The notes: a model not told the origin generated them from the sequence alone. 64,000 nucleotides of DNA from Flavobacterium hibernum (GCF_000832125.1 NZ_JPRK01000010.1:53793-117792), one strand, 5' to 3'. Shown: positions 1 through 8,939, numbered from the stretch's first letter. Translations and numbers: made by a program.

Positions 1-500
1 GCCATAAAACCAAACCATTCCTGAATACCGTAAGCTCCGGCTTTATCATAAGGTTTGTAATTTTCGATATAATATAAAATAGCTTCGTCAGACAAATCAT
101 TAAAAGTTACTTTAGTCATATCATTTATTATAGTAGAAGCAGCGTTGGTTTTAAAACAAACAGATGTAAATACTTCATGCGTAGCATTGGACATCGATTT
201 AATCATTTCAAAAGCTTCCTCAGCATTTTTTGGCTTTCCCAACGCTTTATTATGATGCCAGACTATAGTGTCGCTTGTAACTAAAATTTCGTTTTCTTTT
301 AATTCTCCATCAAAGGCATTTGCTTTTAATTGAGCCAAAAAATCCGTTATTTCGACTGCTTTTAATTCTGGAGGATAAATCTCTTCAACATCTTTTAATC
401 TAATTTCAAAATCAAGATTTAAATCTTTAAAAAACTGTTGTCTACGTGGAGATCCTGATGCTAAAATTAAAGTATATTTCTTAAGTTTTTCTTTAAGCAT
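1..500 (-). CDS. maf: Maf family nucleotide pyrophosphatase (3' end cut by window edge)
   Basis: About 166 codons are visible, read leftward from the ATG at 498-500. The N-terminal ASGSPRR loop, the VTSDTIVW segment and the KPYDKAGAYGIQ segment are the conserved Maf signatures. Maf/YhdE enzymes hydrolyse non-canonical or pyrimidine nucleoside triphosphates (dTTP/UTP pyrophosphatase) in the cytoplasm. The start codon overlaps the stop of the upstream UbiA-family gene by 8 bases (ATGCTTAA), so the two are probably translationally coupled. The C-terminal part, usually about 25-30 residues, lies outside the window. Confidence 0.93.
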   Translation of the reverse strand, partial: MLKEKLKKYTLILASGSPRRQQFFKDLNLDFEIRLKDVEEIYPPELKAVEITDFLAQLKANAFDGELKENEILVTSDTIVWHHNKALGKPKNAEEAFEMIKSMSNATHEVFTSVCFKTNAASTIINDMTKVTFNDLSDEAILYYIENYKPYDKAGAYGIQEWFGFM

Positions 501-1419
501 TGTATTTGATGTTTAAGTTGATAACTAAAATGGATAAAATTCCAAAGAATAAAATCAATTTTAAAATAGTACTCAAATGATGAAAATCTTTTTGAGTTTT
601 TGCCGCAAATATTTTTACAATAAAATATAAAAGTGGCGCAAGAACAAAGGCAAAAGCGTAAAACGTAGCGATAAAAAGTCCGTATTCTACAAAATAGGTT
701 TTAATATAAAGTGTGCAAAGAATTAAAGGAATTATAGCAATTCCTAATGCGATTTTTGCTGAACGACTAATACCAATTGCAATAGGTAAAGTATTCATTC
801 CTTGGTTGTAATCTCCATTTACATCTTCGATATCTTTAACTATTTCACGAACGAAGTTAATCATGAAAGCAAATAAGGCATAATCTAATAATATAGAAAA
901 AAGAGCAGCCATTTGCGCTTGATTTGCCGCATCTGTAGCCGGAAAAAGATCGTAAACACCAATAATAAGAACACTTATCGAAAGTAATAGAGCAACAACA
1001 AAATTACCTAAAATCATTATTTGCTTTAATGTTGTTGCATAAAAGTAGAGTAGGGAAGCAATCAGAATAAAAAGTGATGCAAAACCAGGTCTTAAAATAA
1101 TATTTGATAAAAGAAAACCAAGAGCAACTCCAGTAATATTAAGCGCGATGTAAATGTTGTAAGCCGCGGTTTCTGAGATTCCTTTTCCAATTACAACATC
1201 ATTTGGTTTATTGATTGTATCTGAAGCAACATCATAAATATTGTTGATTACATAACCAGCTGCTGCCAATAAAACAGTGCTTAAAACCAATAATCCATAT
1301 TGCCAATCTGCCAATGCTAAAGGAATATTTTGCTGCTTTAAAAAAGCATAACGAAATAATACTTGCATAAAAGCAAGCATCAAGAGATTTTTATATCGAA
1401 TGAGTTTGAGGAATTTCAT
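493..1419 (-). CDS. UbiA-family prenyltransferase, geranylgeranylglycerol-phosphate geranylgeranyltransferase type
   Basis: A 308-residue polytopic membrane protein. The first aspartate-rich motif spans about residues 59-74 (NNIYDVASD then NKPND) and the second about 191-207 (D196, D199, D203 in KDIEDVNGDYNQG). These are the Mg-prenyl-diphosphate sites of the UbiA superfamily. Flavobacterial proteins of this length are usually named geranylgeranylglycerol-phosphate geranylgeranyltransferase. The true substrate in bacteria is not certain, and other UbiA reactions are possible. It sits between maf (8-bp overlap downstream) and kdsC, from which it is separated by a short repeat-bearing gap. Confidence 0.85.
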   Translation of the reverse strand: MKFLKLIRYKNLLMLAFMQVLFRYAFLKQQNIPLALADWQYGLLVLSTVLLAAAGYVINNIYDVASDTINKPNDVVIGKGISETAAYNIYIALNITGVALGFLLSNIILRPGFASLFILIASLLYFYATTLKQIMILGNFVVALLLSISVLIIGVYDLFPATDAANQAQMAALFSILLDYALFAFMINFVREIVKDIEDVNGDYNQGMNTLPIAIGISRSAKIALGIAIIPLILCTLYIKTYFVEYGLFIATFYAFAFVLAPLLYFIVKIFAAKTQKDFHHLSTILKLILFFGILSILVINLNIKYNA

Positions 1420-1432
1420 TTTTTGTCGAGTT

Positions 1433-1462
1433 ACAAAGGTTCAAAGCAACAAAGGTTCAAAG
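1433..1462. repeat. 14-bp direct repeat ACAAAGGTTCAAAG
   Basis: The 14-mer ACAAAGGTTCAAAG occurs at 1433-1446 and again at 1449-1462, between the UbiA gene and kdsC. The same word recurs at 23573-23586, inside the hairpin element after menC. It looks like a dispersed flavobacterial intergenic repeat. Confidence 0.7.
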
Positions 1463-1508
1463 GTCTCGGCTTATAATTAACAATTGATAATTAAAAATTC
1501 ACAATTAA

Positions 1509-2036
1509 TTAATCGTGTTTGCCGCTAAAATGTTCCATCCATTTCCCTTGTACTTTCATTACTTGTTCTATAACGTCACGAGCAGCACCTTTTCCACCTT
1601 TTACGTGTGAGATATAACGACAAATATTTTTAATTTCAGGGCTTGCATCTTGTGGACAAGTTGGTAATCCAACCAATTTCATTACATGAAAATCAGGAAT
1701 ATCGTCGCCCATATATAAAACTTCTTCTGGTTTAATATTATGTTTTTCAGTGTATTCTTGAAAAGTTTGAACTTTATCCGGAGTTGCCAAGTGAATTTCT
1801 GAAATCCCTAAATTACGTAAACGAATGCGAACGCCTTCATTGCTTCCGCCAGAAATAATGCATACATTATAACCACTTTCAACAGCCGCTTTCATTGCAT
1901 AACCATCACGAATATTCATCGTACGAAGCATTTCTCCTTCATTGGTTACAAAAACAGAACTGTCTGTAAGTACGCCATCAACATCAAAAACAAATGTTGT
2001 GATGTCATTCATTATTTCTTTATAACTTTTTGCCAT
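1509..2036 (-). CDS. kdsC: KdsC-type HAD phosphatase (3-deoxy-D-manno-octulosonate 8-phosphate phosphatase)
   Basis: A 175-residue C0-type HAD phosphatase, the usual length for KdsC. The nucleophile motif FDVDGVLTDS is at about residues 17-26, the GGSNEGVR segment near 63 and the motif III MGDDIPD near 109. KdsC removes phosphate from Kdo-8-P during lipopolysaccharide core synthesis, but sialic-acid-type nonulosonate phosphatases look very similar. The start overlaps the stop of the upstream DUF2520 gene by 17 bases, indicating a shared transcript. Confidence 0.88.
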   Translation of the reverse strand: MAKSYKEIMNDITTFVFDVDGVLTDSSVFVTNEGEMLRTMNIRDGYAMKAAVESGYNVCIISGGSNEGVRIRLRNLGISEIHLATPDKVQTFQEYTEKHNIKPEEVLYMGDDIPDFHVMKLVGLPTCPQDASPEIKNICRYISHVKGGKGAARDVIEQVMKVQGKWMEHFSGKHD

Positions 2037-2781
2037 TATTTTGTATAGATTGTGTTAGTATTTTATAAATATTCTTTTGATTTTCATTCGATAAATACTC
2101 CAAATGCGCATCAATTGTAGTAGAATCATGGCGTTTTGCCGGTCCTGTTTGCGCATCAATTGGAGTTAATGTATTTATTTTCTCTGCAGTTTCCTGAATT
2201 AAAGGTTTTAAAACTTCAAAAGGAACTTTGTGCTCATCGCAAATTTCCTGACCTATTTGATACAGGTGATTGGTGAAATTATTTACGAAAACTGCGGCAA
2301 CGTGCAGCGCCTTTCTTTGATCTGAATTTATTGCAAAAACTGCATTTGAAATGCTTTTGGCTACTGTTTCTAAAACCCTAAAGTCAAATGTATTCTCGGC
2401 TTCTAGACACATTGGAATGGTAGAAAAATCAATTTCTTTGTTTTTAGAAAATGTTTGAAGTGGATAGAAAACGCCTTTTCTATTTTTAGGATCTAAAACA
2501 TCTAGTGAAGCAGCTCCCGAAGTATGAACCACAACTCGGTTTTGAAAAGGTAATTGCTTAGAAACTTCAGAAATAGCTTTATCTGAAACGGCAATAATGT
2601 ATAAATCGGCTTCTTTTAAACTCTCGTAATCATTTACAATTTTATCAAAATCAATTAAAGAAGCCAAAGTTTCTTTTTTTCTCGAAAATACCTGTACAAT
2701 TTCAACAACTTCACTTTTAGCGAAAGCTTTTATCAAATGTTGTGCAACATTTCCGGAACCAATTAGGGTTATTCGAATCAT
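2020..2781 (-). CDS. Rossmann-fold oxidoreductase with C-terminal DUF2520 domain
   Basis: A 253-residue protein. An N-terminal NAD(P)-binding glycine loop (GSGNVAQHL, residues 8-16) resembles pyrroline-5-carboxylate reductase and F420-dependent NADP oxidoreductases. The C-terminal helical half corresponds to DUF2520. No substrate has been established for the family. It is the first gene of a minus-strand operon with kdsC and probably the UbiA enzyme and maf. Confidence 0.82.
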   Translation of the reverse strand: MIRITLIGSGNVAQHLIKAFAKSEVVEIVQVFSRKKETLASLIDFDKIVNDYESLKEADLYIIAVSDKAISEVSKQLPFQNRVVVHTSGAASLDVLDPKNRKGVFYPLQTFSKNKEIDFSTIPMCLEAENTFDFRVLETVAKSISNAVFAINSDQRKALHVAAVFVNNFTNHLYQIGQEICDEHKVPFEVLKPLIQETAEKINTLTPIDAQTGPAKRHDSTTIDAHLEYLSNENQKNIYKILTQSIQNNGKKL

Positions 2782-3094
2782 ATCGCAAAATTAGCATTAT
2801 TTTTTTAAGGATAATTATTCAAATAAATTTTTGCCACAGAATATAAGGATTAAATGATTTTAGACATCGTTAAGAAAAGCGAAGAATTAGCTAAAATCTT
2901 TTTAATCTGTAAAATTTGTCTCTAAAGTGAATATAAAATAGAAGTAACTAAATTTGTAAAGGTAAGCGTACATTTTTATCAAAAAAGCAAAAAACAATGC
3001 TTGATATTTGGTTTTTATTAACAAATTACACTTACCTCAAATCAACATTTTTAAGTATTTTTGTGCCACTTTTATACAATGTAATTCCTTAAAA
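2782..3094. other. Divergent intergenic region with a degenerate CCACAGATTAAA repeat
   Basis: A 313-bp gap between the DUF2520 gene (leftward) and ccsBA (rightward). At 2833-2910 it holds GCCACAGA on the left and a TTTTTAATCTGT segment on the right, a decayed copy of the palindromes that flank selO (26811-26863 and 28457-28549). A TAnnTTTG promoter element lies at 3056-3063. I see no gene in it. Confidence 0.6.
3056..3063 (+). promoter_or_regulatory. Bacteroidota -7 element (TATTTTTG) of ccsBA
   Basis: TATTTTTG fits the flavobacterial -7 consensus TAnnTTTG. Transcription would begin about 6-8 bases downstream, giving a short leader before the ATG at 3095. This argues against the in-frame upstream ATG at 3008, which would lie outside the transcript. 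No clear -33 TTTG is visible. Confidence 0.5.
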
Positions 3095-6000
3095 ATGGAT
3101 AAAAAAATATTCTCTTTTTTGTTTTCTACAAGATTAATGGCCGTTCTTTTTTTAGCATTTGCAATCGCGATGGGTGTTGGTACTTTTATCGAAAGTAAGT
3201 ACAACACAGATACAGCCCGAATTTTAATTTACAATACATGGTGGTTCGAGGCAATAATGGCCGTTTTTGTGCTTAACTTCTTCGGAAACATCAAACGTTA
3301 CCAATTATTAAAAAAAGAAAAATGGGCAACTCTATTACTTCACGTTGCTTTTATCTTTATTCTTTTAGGAGCTTTTATTACGCGTTATATTAGTTACGAA
3401 GGTATGATGCCAATTCGTGAAGGCGCTGCCGAAAATCAGATTTATTCAGACAAAACATTCTTAACTGTCTTTGCAGATGGAGAATATAAAGGTCAAATGA
3501 GAAGAAGACCTTTTGAGAAAGATCTTTTATTATCTCCGGTTACCAATAATAATTTTACATTATCAGGGAAATTTGATGAAACTCCTTTTGAAGTGAGTTA
3601 TGTAAATTATATTATGGGAGCTAAAGAAACCGTAAAACCTGATCCAAATGGCGTACTATACTTAAAATTAGTCGAAGCTGGTGCAGGCGGTCGTGAAGAG
3701 CATTACCTTAAAGAAGGAGAGGTTCAAAATATTCACAACGTATTATTTGCTTTAAACAAACCTACTGAAGGCGCTATAAACATTAATACAACTGGCGAAA
3801 AATATACTATTCAAACTCCTTTTGAGGGTGAATTTATGCGAATGGCAGATAAGTTAAAAGGTACTGTAACTAAAGATAATGTACAGCCATTAATGATGCG
3901 TTCTCTTTACAGTATTGGTGATATCCGAATTGTTTTCCCGGATCCTGCTGTAAAAGGTGTTATTGATTATGAATCTAATAACGATTATAAAGCAAAATCT
4001 CATCACGATGCCTTAATTGTAAAAGTTAAAGCTGAAGGGCAAGAAAAAGAGGTAAGACTTTTAGGTTCTAAAGGTAGTGTGGGCGAGCCACAAACCGTTA
4101 AAATTGGTAAAATCGAATACAGCTTATTCTACGGAAGTAAAGCTTATGTTTTACCTTTTAAAATAAAATTAAACGATTTTATCGCAACAAAATATCCTGG
4201 AACAGAAAAAAGTTATTCTGCTTTTGAAAGTAAAGTAACCGTTTTAGATTCTACCGAAACTTTTGATGCTGATATTTATATGAATCACGTTTTAGATCAT
4301 AAAGGATATAGATTTTTTCAATCGTCATTTGATCCGGATGAAAAAGGAACCGTATTATCTGTAAACCACGATTTCTGGGGAACTTCGATTACTTATTTTG
4401 GATACTATATGTTATATATCGGATTAATGGCTATTATGTTTACCAAACATTCTCGTTTTGCTGATTTGAAACGTAAGCTTGACGGCGTAAAAAAGAAAAA
4501 AGAAAAACTTATTACCATTTTGGTTTTAATGATTAGTTTGAGTGGTTTTGCTCAAGCACCACACGTTCATACACCAGGTCACGATCATAATCATACAGCT
4601 GATCCAAATGATCATGCCAATCATGTTACAGCGGCGCCAAGTCAGAAACAATTAGATTCGTTATTGACGATTTATAAAGCACCGAAAGAGCATGCTGCAA
4701 AGTTTGGTCGATTGATTATTCAGGATGCTGGAGGTAGAATGAAACCTATTAATACTTTCTCATCTGAATTGTTGAGAAAAGTAAGTCAAAGTGATACTTA
4801 CAATGGAATGAACTCTGATCAGGTATTCTTATCAATGACGCAATACGCTCAGGTATGGATACAGGTACCGCTTATTTATTTAAATACAAAAGATGATAGT
4901 ATTCGTAAAATTATTGGTGTTGACAGAAAAGTAAAATTAGCTCCTTTTGTAAAGTTCTTTGACGAAAACGGAAACTATAAACTTTCTCCTTATTTAGATG
5001 CGGCTTACAAGGCAGCAAATCCAAATAGTTTTGAGAAAGATTTTATCGACACCGATAAAAAAGTAAACTTAATGGAATCTGCTCTAAGTGGTAGTATTTT
5101 GAAAATTTTTCCAATTCCAAATGATCCGGGCAATAAATGGATTTCTTACTTAGAATTACAGAATGCTGGCTTGAAAGGAATGGATTCTACTTATGTAAAG
5201 CAAATTTTGCCACTTTATTTTAGTGCGTTAAATAATGGCTCTATTTCTAAGAATTGGGATACTGCCGATCAATTGGTTGAAAGTATTAATGGTTTCCAAA
5301 AGAAATTTGGAAGTAAAGTAAGACCTAGTGATAAGAAAATTGATCTAGAAATCGCTTATAATACCTATAACATTTTACCAAAAATGATTACCTGGTATTC
5401 ACTTGCCGGAATCTTTATGTTGATTTTTACTTTGCTAAATATTTTCTTCGATAAAAAGTTTTTACGTATAACAGTAAATGGTTTTCATATTTTAATAGGT
5501 ATCATATTTGCATTTCATACAGTTGCACTAATTGCTCGCTGGTATATTTCTGGTCACGCACCTTGGAGTAATGCTTACGAATCAATTGTTTATGTAGCCT
5601 GGGCAACGATGTTCTTTGGATTGGCTTTTGATCGAAAATCAAAACTTACAGTAGCTTCTGCAGCATTTGTAACTTCTATGATTTTCTTTGCAGCAAATTT
5701 AAACTGGATAGATCCTGAAATCGCTAATTTACAGCCCGTTTTAAACTCGTATTGGTTAATGATTCACGTAGCGGTAATTGTTGCAAGTTATGGTCCGTTT
5801 GCATTGGGTATGATATTAGGTTTTGTTTCATTATTGTTAATTTTCTTTACGAATGAAAAGAACAAAGCCAAAATGGAATTGAACATTAAAGAGATTACCT
5901 ATATCAACGAAATGGCTTTAACAATTGGTTTGATTATGTTAAGCATCGGAAACTTTTTAGGCGGACAATGGGCCAACGAAAGTTGGGGACGTTACTGGGG

Positions 6001-6307
6001 ATGGGATCCAAAAGAAACTTGGGCTTTAATTTCGATTATGATTTATGCTTTTGTAATTCACGCTCGTTTTGTTCCTTCATTACGTGGTAAATGGTTCTTT
6101 AACTTAATGAGTATGTTTGCTTTTGTATCGATTTTATTTACATACTATGGAGTAAACTTCCACTTAGTTGGTTTGCATTCATATGCAAGTGGAGAAGCAC
6201 ATTCTTTAAGTTGGATTTGGTATTCATTAGGAACAATTTCTATAATTGGAGCCATAACATATCCTAAATACCGTAAGTATTACAAAACAAAAAAAGTAAA
6301 GAAATAG
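3095..6307 (+). CDS. ccsBA: ResB-CcsA fusion, System II cytochrome c biogenesis protein (CcsBA)
   Basis: A 1070-residue protein from the ATG at 3095, chosen because a promoter element lies just upstream. The N-terminal half is ResB/Ccs1-like, with transmembrane helices and a large periplasmic domain. The C-terminal half is CcsA, with the haem-handling WWD motif (WGRYWGWDPKETW, about residues 964-976), the P-His1 region before GHAPWSNAYES and the P-His2 region after VNFHLVGLH. System II exports haem and ligates it to apocytochrome c CXXCH motifs at the periplasmic face. Between the halves, around residues 475-510, a signal-peptide-like hydrophobic stretch ending SGFAQ is followed by a His/Asp-rich segment. 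Confidence 0.93.
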   Translation: MDKKIFSFLFSTRLMAVLFLAFAIAMGVGTFIESKYNTDTARILIYNTWWFEAIMAVFVLNFFGNIKRYQLLKKEKWATLLLHVAFIFILLGAFITRYISYEGMMPIREGAAENQIYSDKTFLTVFADGEYKGQMRRRPFEKDLLLSPVTNNNFTLSGKFDETPFEVSYVNYIMGAKETVKPDPNGVLYLKLVEAGAGGREEHYLKEGEVQNIHNVLFALNKPTEGAININTTGEKYTIQTPFEGEFMRMADKLKGTVTKDNVQPLMMRSLYSIGDIRIVFPDPAVKGVIDYESNNDYKAKSHHDALIVKVKAEGQEKEVRLLGSKGSVGEPQTVKIGKIEYSLFYGSKAYVLPFKIKLNDFIATKYPGTEKSYSAFESKVTVLDSTETFDADIYMNHVLDHKGYRFFQSSFDPDEKGTVLSVNHDFWGTSITYFGYYMLYIGLMAIMFTKHSRFADLKRKLDGVKKKKEKLITILVLMISLSGFAQAPHVHTPGHDHNHTADPNDHANHVTAAPSQKQLDSLLTIYKAPKEHAAKFGRLIIQDAGGRMKPINTFSSELLRKVSQSDTYNGMNSDQVFLSMTQYAQVWIQVPLIYLNTKDDSIRKIIGVDRKVKLAPFVKFFDENGNYKLSPYLDAAYKAANPNSFEKDFIDTDKKVNLMESALSGSILKIFPIPNDPGNKWISYLELQNAGLKGMDSTYVKQILPLYFSALNNGSISKNWDTADQLVESINGFQKKFGSKVRPSDKKIDLEIAYNTYNILPKMITWYSLAGIFMLIFTLLNIFFDKKFLRITVNGFHILIGIIFAFHTVALIARWYISGHAPWSNAYESIVYVAWATMFFGLAFDRKSKLTVASAAFVTSMIFFAANLNWIDPEIANLQPVLNSYWLMIHVAVIVASYGPFALGMILGFVSLLLIFFTNEKNKAKMELNIKEITYINEMALTIGLIMLSIGNFLGGQWANESWGRYWGWDPKETWALISIMIYAFVIHARFVPSLRGKWFFNLMSMFAFVSILFTYYGVNFHLVGLHSYASGEAHSLSWIWYSLGTISIIGAITYPKYRKYYKTKKVKK

Positions 6308-6335
6308 AGAATTATTTAAGTTCTTATTAATTCAT

Positions 6336-6369
6336 AAAAAAAGGTTCAACTTATGTTGAACCTTTTTTT
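6336..6369 (+). terminator. Rho-independent terminator after ccsBA
   Basis: GGTTCAAC / GTTGAACC stem with a TTAT loop, preceded by an A-run and followed by seven T. The A and T tracts make it symmetrical, so it may also serve the convergent DoxX gene. Confidence 0.85.
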
Positions 6370-6397
6370 GTTTAAATTTTTACTTGCTTAATTCACT

Positions 6398-6784
6398 TTA
6401 TACAATTTCACCTTTTTTAAACCCGTTTGGATACATAATTGCAATTAAAACAATAATCAACAAGAAGTTATATTCTGCACCATTTCTTCCTCCGCCAACA
6501 ACAAACCAGCCTTCCTGAAAATGAACGAGAATAATTCCCATAATCAAAACAAAAATGGTCACAAAACTTGCGAGCTTCACATATTTATTTAAAAGTAAAA
6601 GTACTGCAGCAACAATATGTGATAATTTTATGGACCAGGCTAGAAAAACACCAAAAGGAGCAAACCCAATTTGATTTAAATATAAATTTCCAAAGTCGTT
6701 AATCCCGTTATTAAAAATTCCAACAACAGAGTGGGTTAGGAGTATAAAAGCAACGGCAAATCTTAAAAGTAAAGTTCCATTCAT
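6398..6784 (-). CDS. DoxX family membrane protein
   Basis: A 128-residue protein with about four predicted transmembrane helices and the DoxX layout: an N-terminal FAVAFILLTHSVVG helix, a glycine/asparagine loop (FNNGINDFGN) and two central hydrophobic helices. DoxX-family proteins are small inner-membrane proteins with loose links to redox or quinone functions. No specific role can be read from the sequence. It appears monocistronic, bounded by terminators on both sides. Confidence 0.8.
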   Translation of the reverse strand: MNGTLLLRFAVAFILLTHSVVGIFNNGINDFGNLYLNQIGFAPFGVFLAWSIKLSHIVAAVLLLLNKYVKLASFVTIFVLIMGIILVHFQEGWFVVGGGRNGAEYNFLLIIVLIAIMYPNGFKKGEIV

Positions 6785-6810
6785 AATTTGGTTATTGAGG
6801 TTGTATAATT

Positions 6811-6845
6811 AAAAAAAAAGCGCGTATTAATTCAATACACGCTTT
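6811..6845 (-). terminator. Terminator of the sigma/anti-sigma transcript
   Basis: Read on the minus strand, AAAGCGTGTATTG and AATACGCGCTTT pair with a short AT loop, followed by a run of nine T. It lies 24 bases after the anti-sigma stop codon. Confidence 0.8.
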
Positions 6846-6868
6846 AAGTTTTATAAATGAATCAGTTT

Positions 6869-7657
6869 TTAGACTTTTCCTAAAGTATACAATTGAGTCA
6901 TTGTTGGAGTTAAACTTCCTCCGGCAGGCTCCAGTGTAATTCCAAAAGCTTCTGCTGAATCTGTTTGACTAACGGCAAATATTTTTTGGCTGTTTCCTTC
7001 AAAATTATCCAATAAACCAATACTAGTTGGCGTAAGAACTGGACTAAGTTTTAAAGACCAAACTTGGTAAACCATTCCTTTTGGAGGTTTTGGTAAACCA
7101 GCAGCATCAACATAAGTTGTTTTGGTATCTTTATTCCAGTAAATTTTTGCAAAAGAGTTAGGAGAAACAGCTTGTCCGCCAAGAGTTACACCAGTATTTT
7201 TAATATCTCTTACAATAGTTAAACTTTTTTCAATTTCTTTATTCTGTTGCCCTAGAAAAGCATAATCTCTTTCGATTTTGTTCTTTTCAGTACCAACAGT
7301 AGCAATAGCTTCTTTTGTTTTGGTAAGTTCTAAAGTTTGATAACCAAAGCCCAAAAGCAATAGTACAGCAGCTGCCCAGCCCACATATTGAGACCAGTTT
7401 GAAGCTGGTTTCATATCGACTACTTTGCCGTGTTTCAGTTCTAAACGAGCTTTTATCTTCTCAAAATTTGCTACCGAATGAAACGGAGAGAAACTTGAAG
7501 ACAAAGCCACAATAGCTTTCTCGATCGAAATGATTTCCTGATGAACCTCAGGATTTTTCTTTGCTAGTTCGGCTATTTCTAAATTCTCAGTTTCGGTCAA
7601 TAAACCATAAACATAAAGTTCTAGAATTCCTGATTCTATATATTCTTTTGCTTCCAT
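6869..7657 (-). CDS. Membrane anti-sigma factor (RskA-like)
   Basis: A 262-residue protein. A cytoplasmic N-terminal region (about 1-85) has the zinc-less anti-sigma helices, including ILELYVYGLL and the E/K-rich helices after it. One transmembrane helix follows at about 91-107, then a coiled segment and a C-terminal RskA-type extracytoplasmic domain (about 155-262, with the PPKGMVYQVWSL segment). It should hold the adjacent ECF sigma factor inactive at the inner membrane. Its ATG overlaps the sigma stop codon by one base (TAATG), so the two are translationally coupled. Confidence 0.88.
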   Translation of the reverse strand: MEAKEYIESGILELYVYGLLTETENLEIAELAKKNPEVHQEIISIEKAIVALSSSFSPFHSVANFEKIKARLELKHGKVVDMKPASNWSQYVGWAAAVLLLLGFGYQTLELTKTKEAIATVGTEKNKIERDYAFLGQQNKEIEKSLTIVRDIKNTGVTLGGQAVSPNSFAKIYWNKDTKTTYVDAAGLPKPPKGMVYQVWSLKLSPVLTPTSIGLLDNFEGNSQKIFAVSQTDSAEAFGITLEPAGGSLTPTMTQLYTLGKV

Positions 7658-8187
7658 TATATTTTTAGATAATTTCTTAAGTCATTAATACAGTTTCTGT
7701 TATGTGTTTTGATAGTTCCCAGTGGCATTGCCAATTCTTCTGAAGCTTCTTGTTGGGTATATCCTTTGAAAAATAATAAATCAATAATCTCAATACATTT
7801 TGGTTTTAACTTCTTTACAAATTCTTGAATTCCAATAGTATCAATTCTATTAACGAGTTTATTACTGTCTTCTAACAGATTTACGAAATTATCCGATGAA
7901 AGGTTTTTTTGAGTGTTACTAAAATTTTTAGATCTCAATTTATCGATAGAGGTATTTCTAGCAATATTAAGGATCCAGGTATAAAAACGTCCTTTACTTT
8001 CGTTATACGAATCAATGTTTTTCCAGATTTTTACAAAAACTTCCTGCAAAACATCTTCAGCTTCTTCACGATTTTTTACTAAAACATTAATGACCGAAAA
8101 TAAACTTTTTGCATACATATCATACAAATGGGTAAAAGCTCTTTCGTCTTTCTTGTAAATTAAAACTAATAATTCTTCTTGACTCAT
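7657..8187 (-). CDS. ECF-type RNA polymerase sigma factor
   Basis: A 176-residue sigma-70 family protein. Region 2 contains DVLQEVFVKIWKNI (about residues 45-58), followed by the WILNIARN segment. Region 4 contains the helix-turn-helix GYTQQEASEELAMPLGTIKT (about 141-160). The pairing with an overlapping RskA-type anti-sigma gene is the classic SigK/RskA-like arrangement. No autoregulated promoter could be identified in the upstream sequence. The inducing stress cannot be inferred from this locus. Confidence 0.9.
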   Translation of the reverse strand: MSQEELLVLIYKKDERAFTHLYDMYAKSLFSVINVLVKNREEAEDVLQEVFVKIWKNIDSYNESKGRFYTWILNIARNTSIDKLRSKNFSNTQKNLSSDNFVNLLEDSNKLVNRIDTIGIQEFVKKLKPKCIEIIDLLFFKGYTQQEASEELAMPLGTIKTHNRNCINDLRNYLKI

Positions 8188-8539
8188 AGATTTGGGTTTT
8201 AAGTTAAAACAAAAAAAATAGAAACATTTTTATTGGCTCGAGATAAAGATAATTTATTTTTTTGTGAAAATTAAAAATTTTTTAACAGTCTTAAACCTAG
8301 AAAAATAAGGAGTTTAAAAAAAACATCACTTTTTTTTTACTTTTTTAAAACCAAAAGCAATCCAATTACGTAAATGCTATTATAACATCAAAATAATATT
8401 TAGCAAAATAGCAAAAGGATAAAAAACGAATCAGAATTAAAATATTCGTTCTGAAGATGTTTATAAAGACGTTGATGAAATTTAACATTTATTCAAAATA
8501 AATTGTAGAATAAATCTCAATAATTAAAACCAAAATGTC
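8188..8539. other. AT-rich intergenic region upstream of the sigma factor gene
   Basis: About 350 bp of A/T-rich sequence with long homopolymeric stretches near 8325-8345. It must contain the minus-strand promoter of the sigma factor gene and possibly the plus-strand promoter of the small unit that follows. No clear TAnnTTTG element, tRNA or ORF is visible in it. Confidence 0.5.
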
Positions 8540-8683
8540 ATGAGTTACGTAAATGAAATTAAGATACTAATTATGGCTTTGACATCTGTATTAGCCGTAA
8601 CAAATTTCAATAGTAAAATGATTTGTTCAAGTATTGTTCTAAATCAGAATGAAGATTTTGTTTGTAAAATTATAAATAGTTGA
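8540..8683 (+). CDS. Possible small protein, 47 residues, unknown
   Basis: An ATG-to-TGA reading frame of 48 codons. The product starts MSYVNEIKILIMALTSVLAV and ends with a polar, Cys-containing tail, so it could be a small membrane or exported peptide. Support is only positional: it lies in an otherwise gene-free gap, on the strand that ends in a strong terminator at 8903. No recognised family, no ribosome binding site and no promoter were seen. It could be chance. Confidence 0.25.
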   Translation: MSYVNEIKILIMALTSVLAVTNFNSKMICSSIVLNQNEDFVCKIINS

Positions 8684-8838
8684 TGTCTTCGGACTTCCAA
8701 CCGAAAATTTTAAAAAGAATTTTAACTATCAATTCATGCCCAAACTAAAGAGTTAAGAAATAAATGCCCGCAAAATATATATAAGAAGGTATAAAATTCT
8801 AAAAATATAATTTTCACAATAACCGGGACATCAACTAT
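8676..8838 (+). ncRNA. Possible structured RNA closed by a 12-bp long-range stem
   Basis: ATAGTTGATGTC at 8676-8687 is the exact reverse complement of GACATCAACTAT at 8827-8838. A local hairpin (TTCGG, 8-base loop, CCGAA) sits just inside the 5' arm. The strong rho-independent terminator at 8903-8939 is on the same strand with no convincing coding sequence between. This suggests a non-coding transcript or a structured 3' untranslated region. No known RNA family was recognised. Confidence 0.35.
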
Positions 8839-8902
8839 AATTACAGTATATAAGCCAAAATGCACAATAATTATTTCATGGTTTGATTTGTTTGTATGGG
8901 GG

Positions 8903-8939
8903 AAGCCTAGCGTCTGATTAACGCTAGGCTTATTTTTTT
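8903..8939 (+). terminator. Strong rho-independent terminator with no annotated gene upstream
   Basis: An 11-bp perfect stem (AAGCCTAGCGT 8903-8913 with ACGCTAGGCTT 8921-8931), 7-base loop, then A and a run of seven T. The nearest rightward gene upstream is ccsBA, 2.6 kb away and already terminated, so a short plus-strand transcript must end here. Confidence 0.85.
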
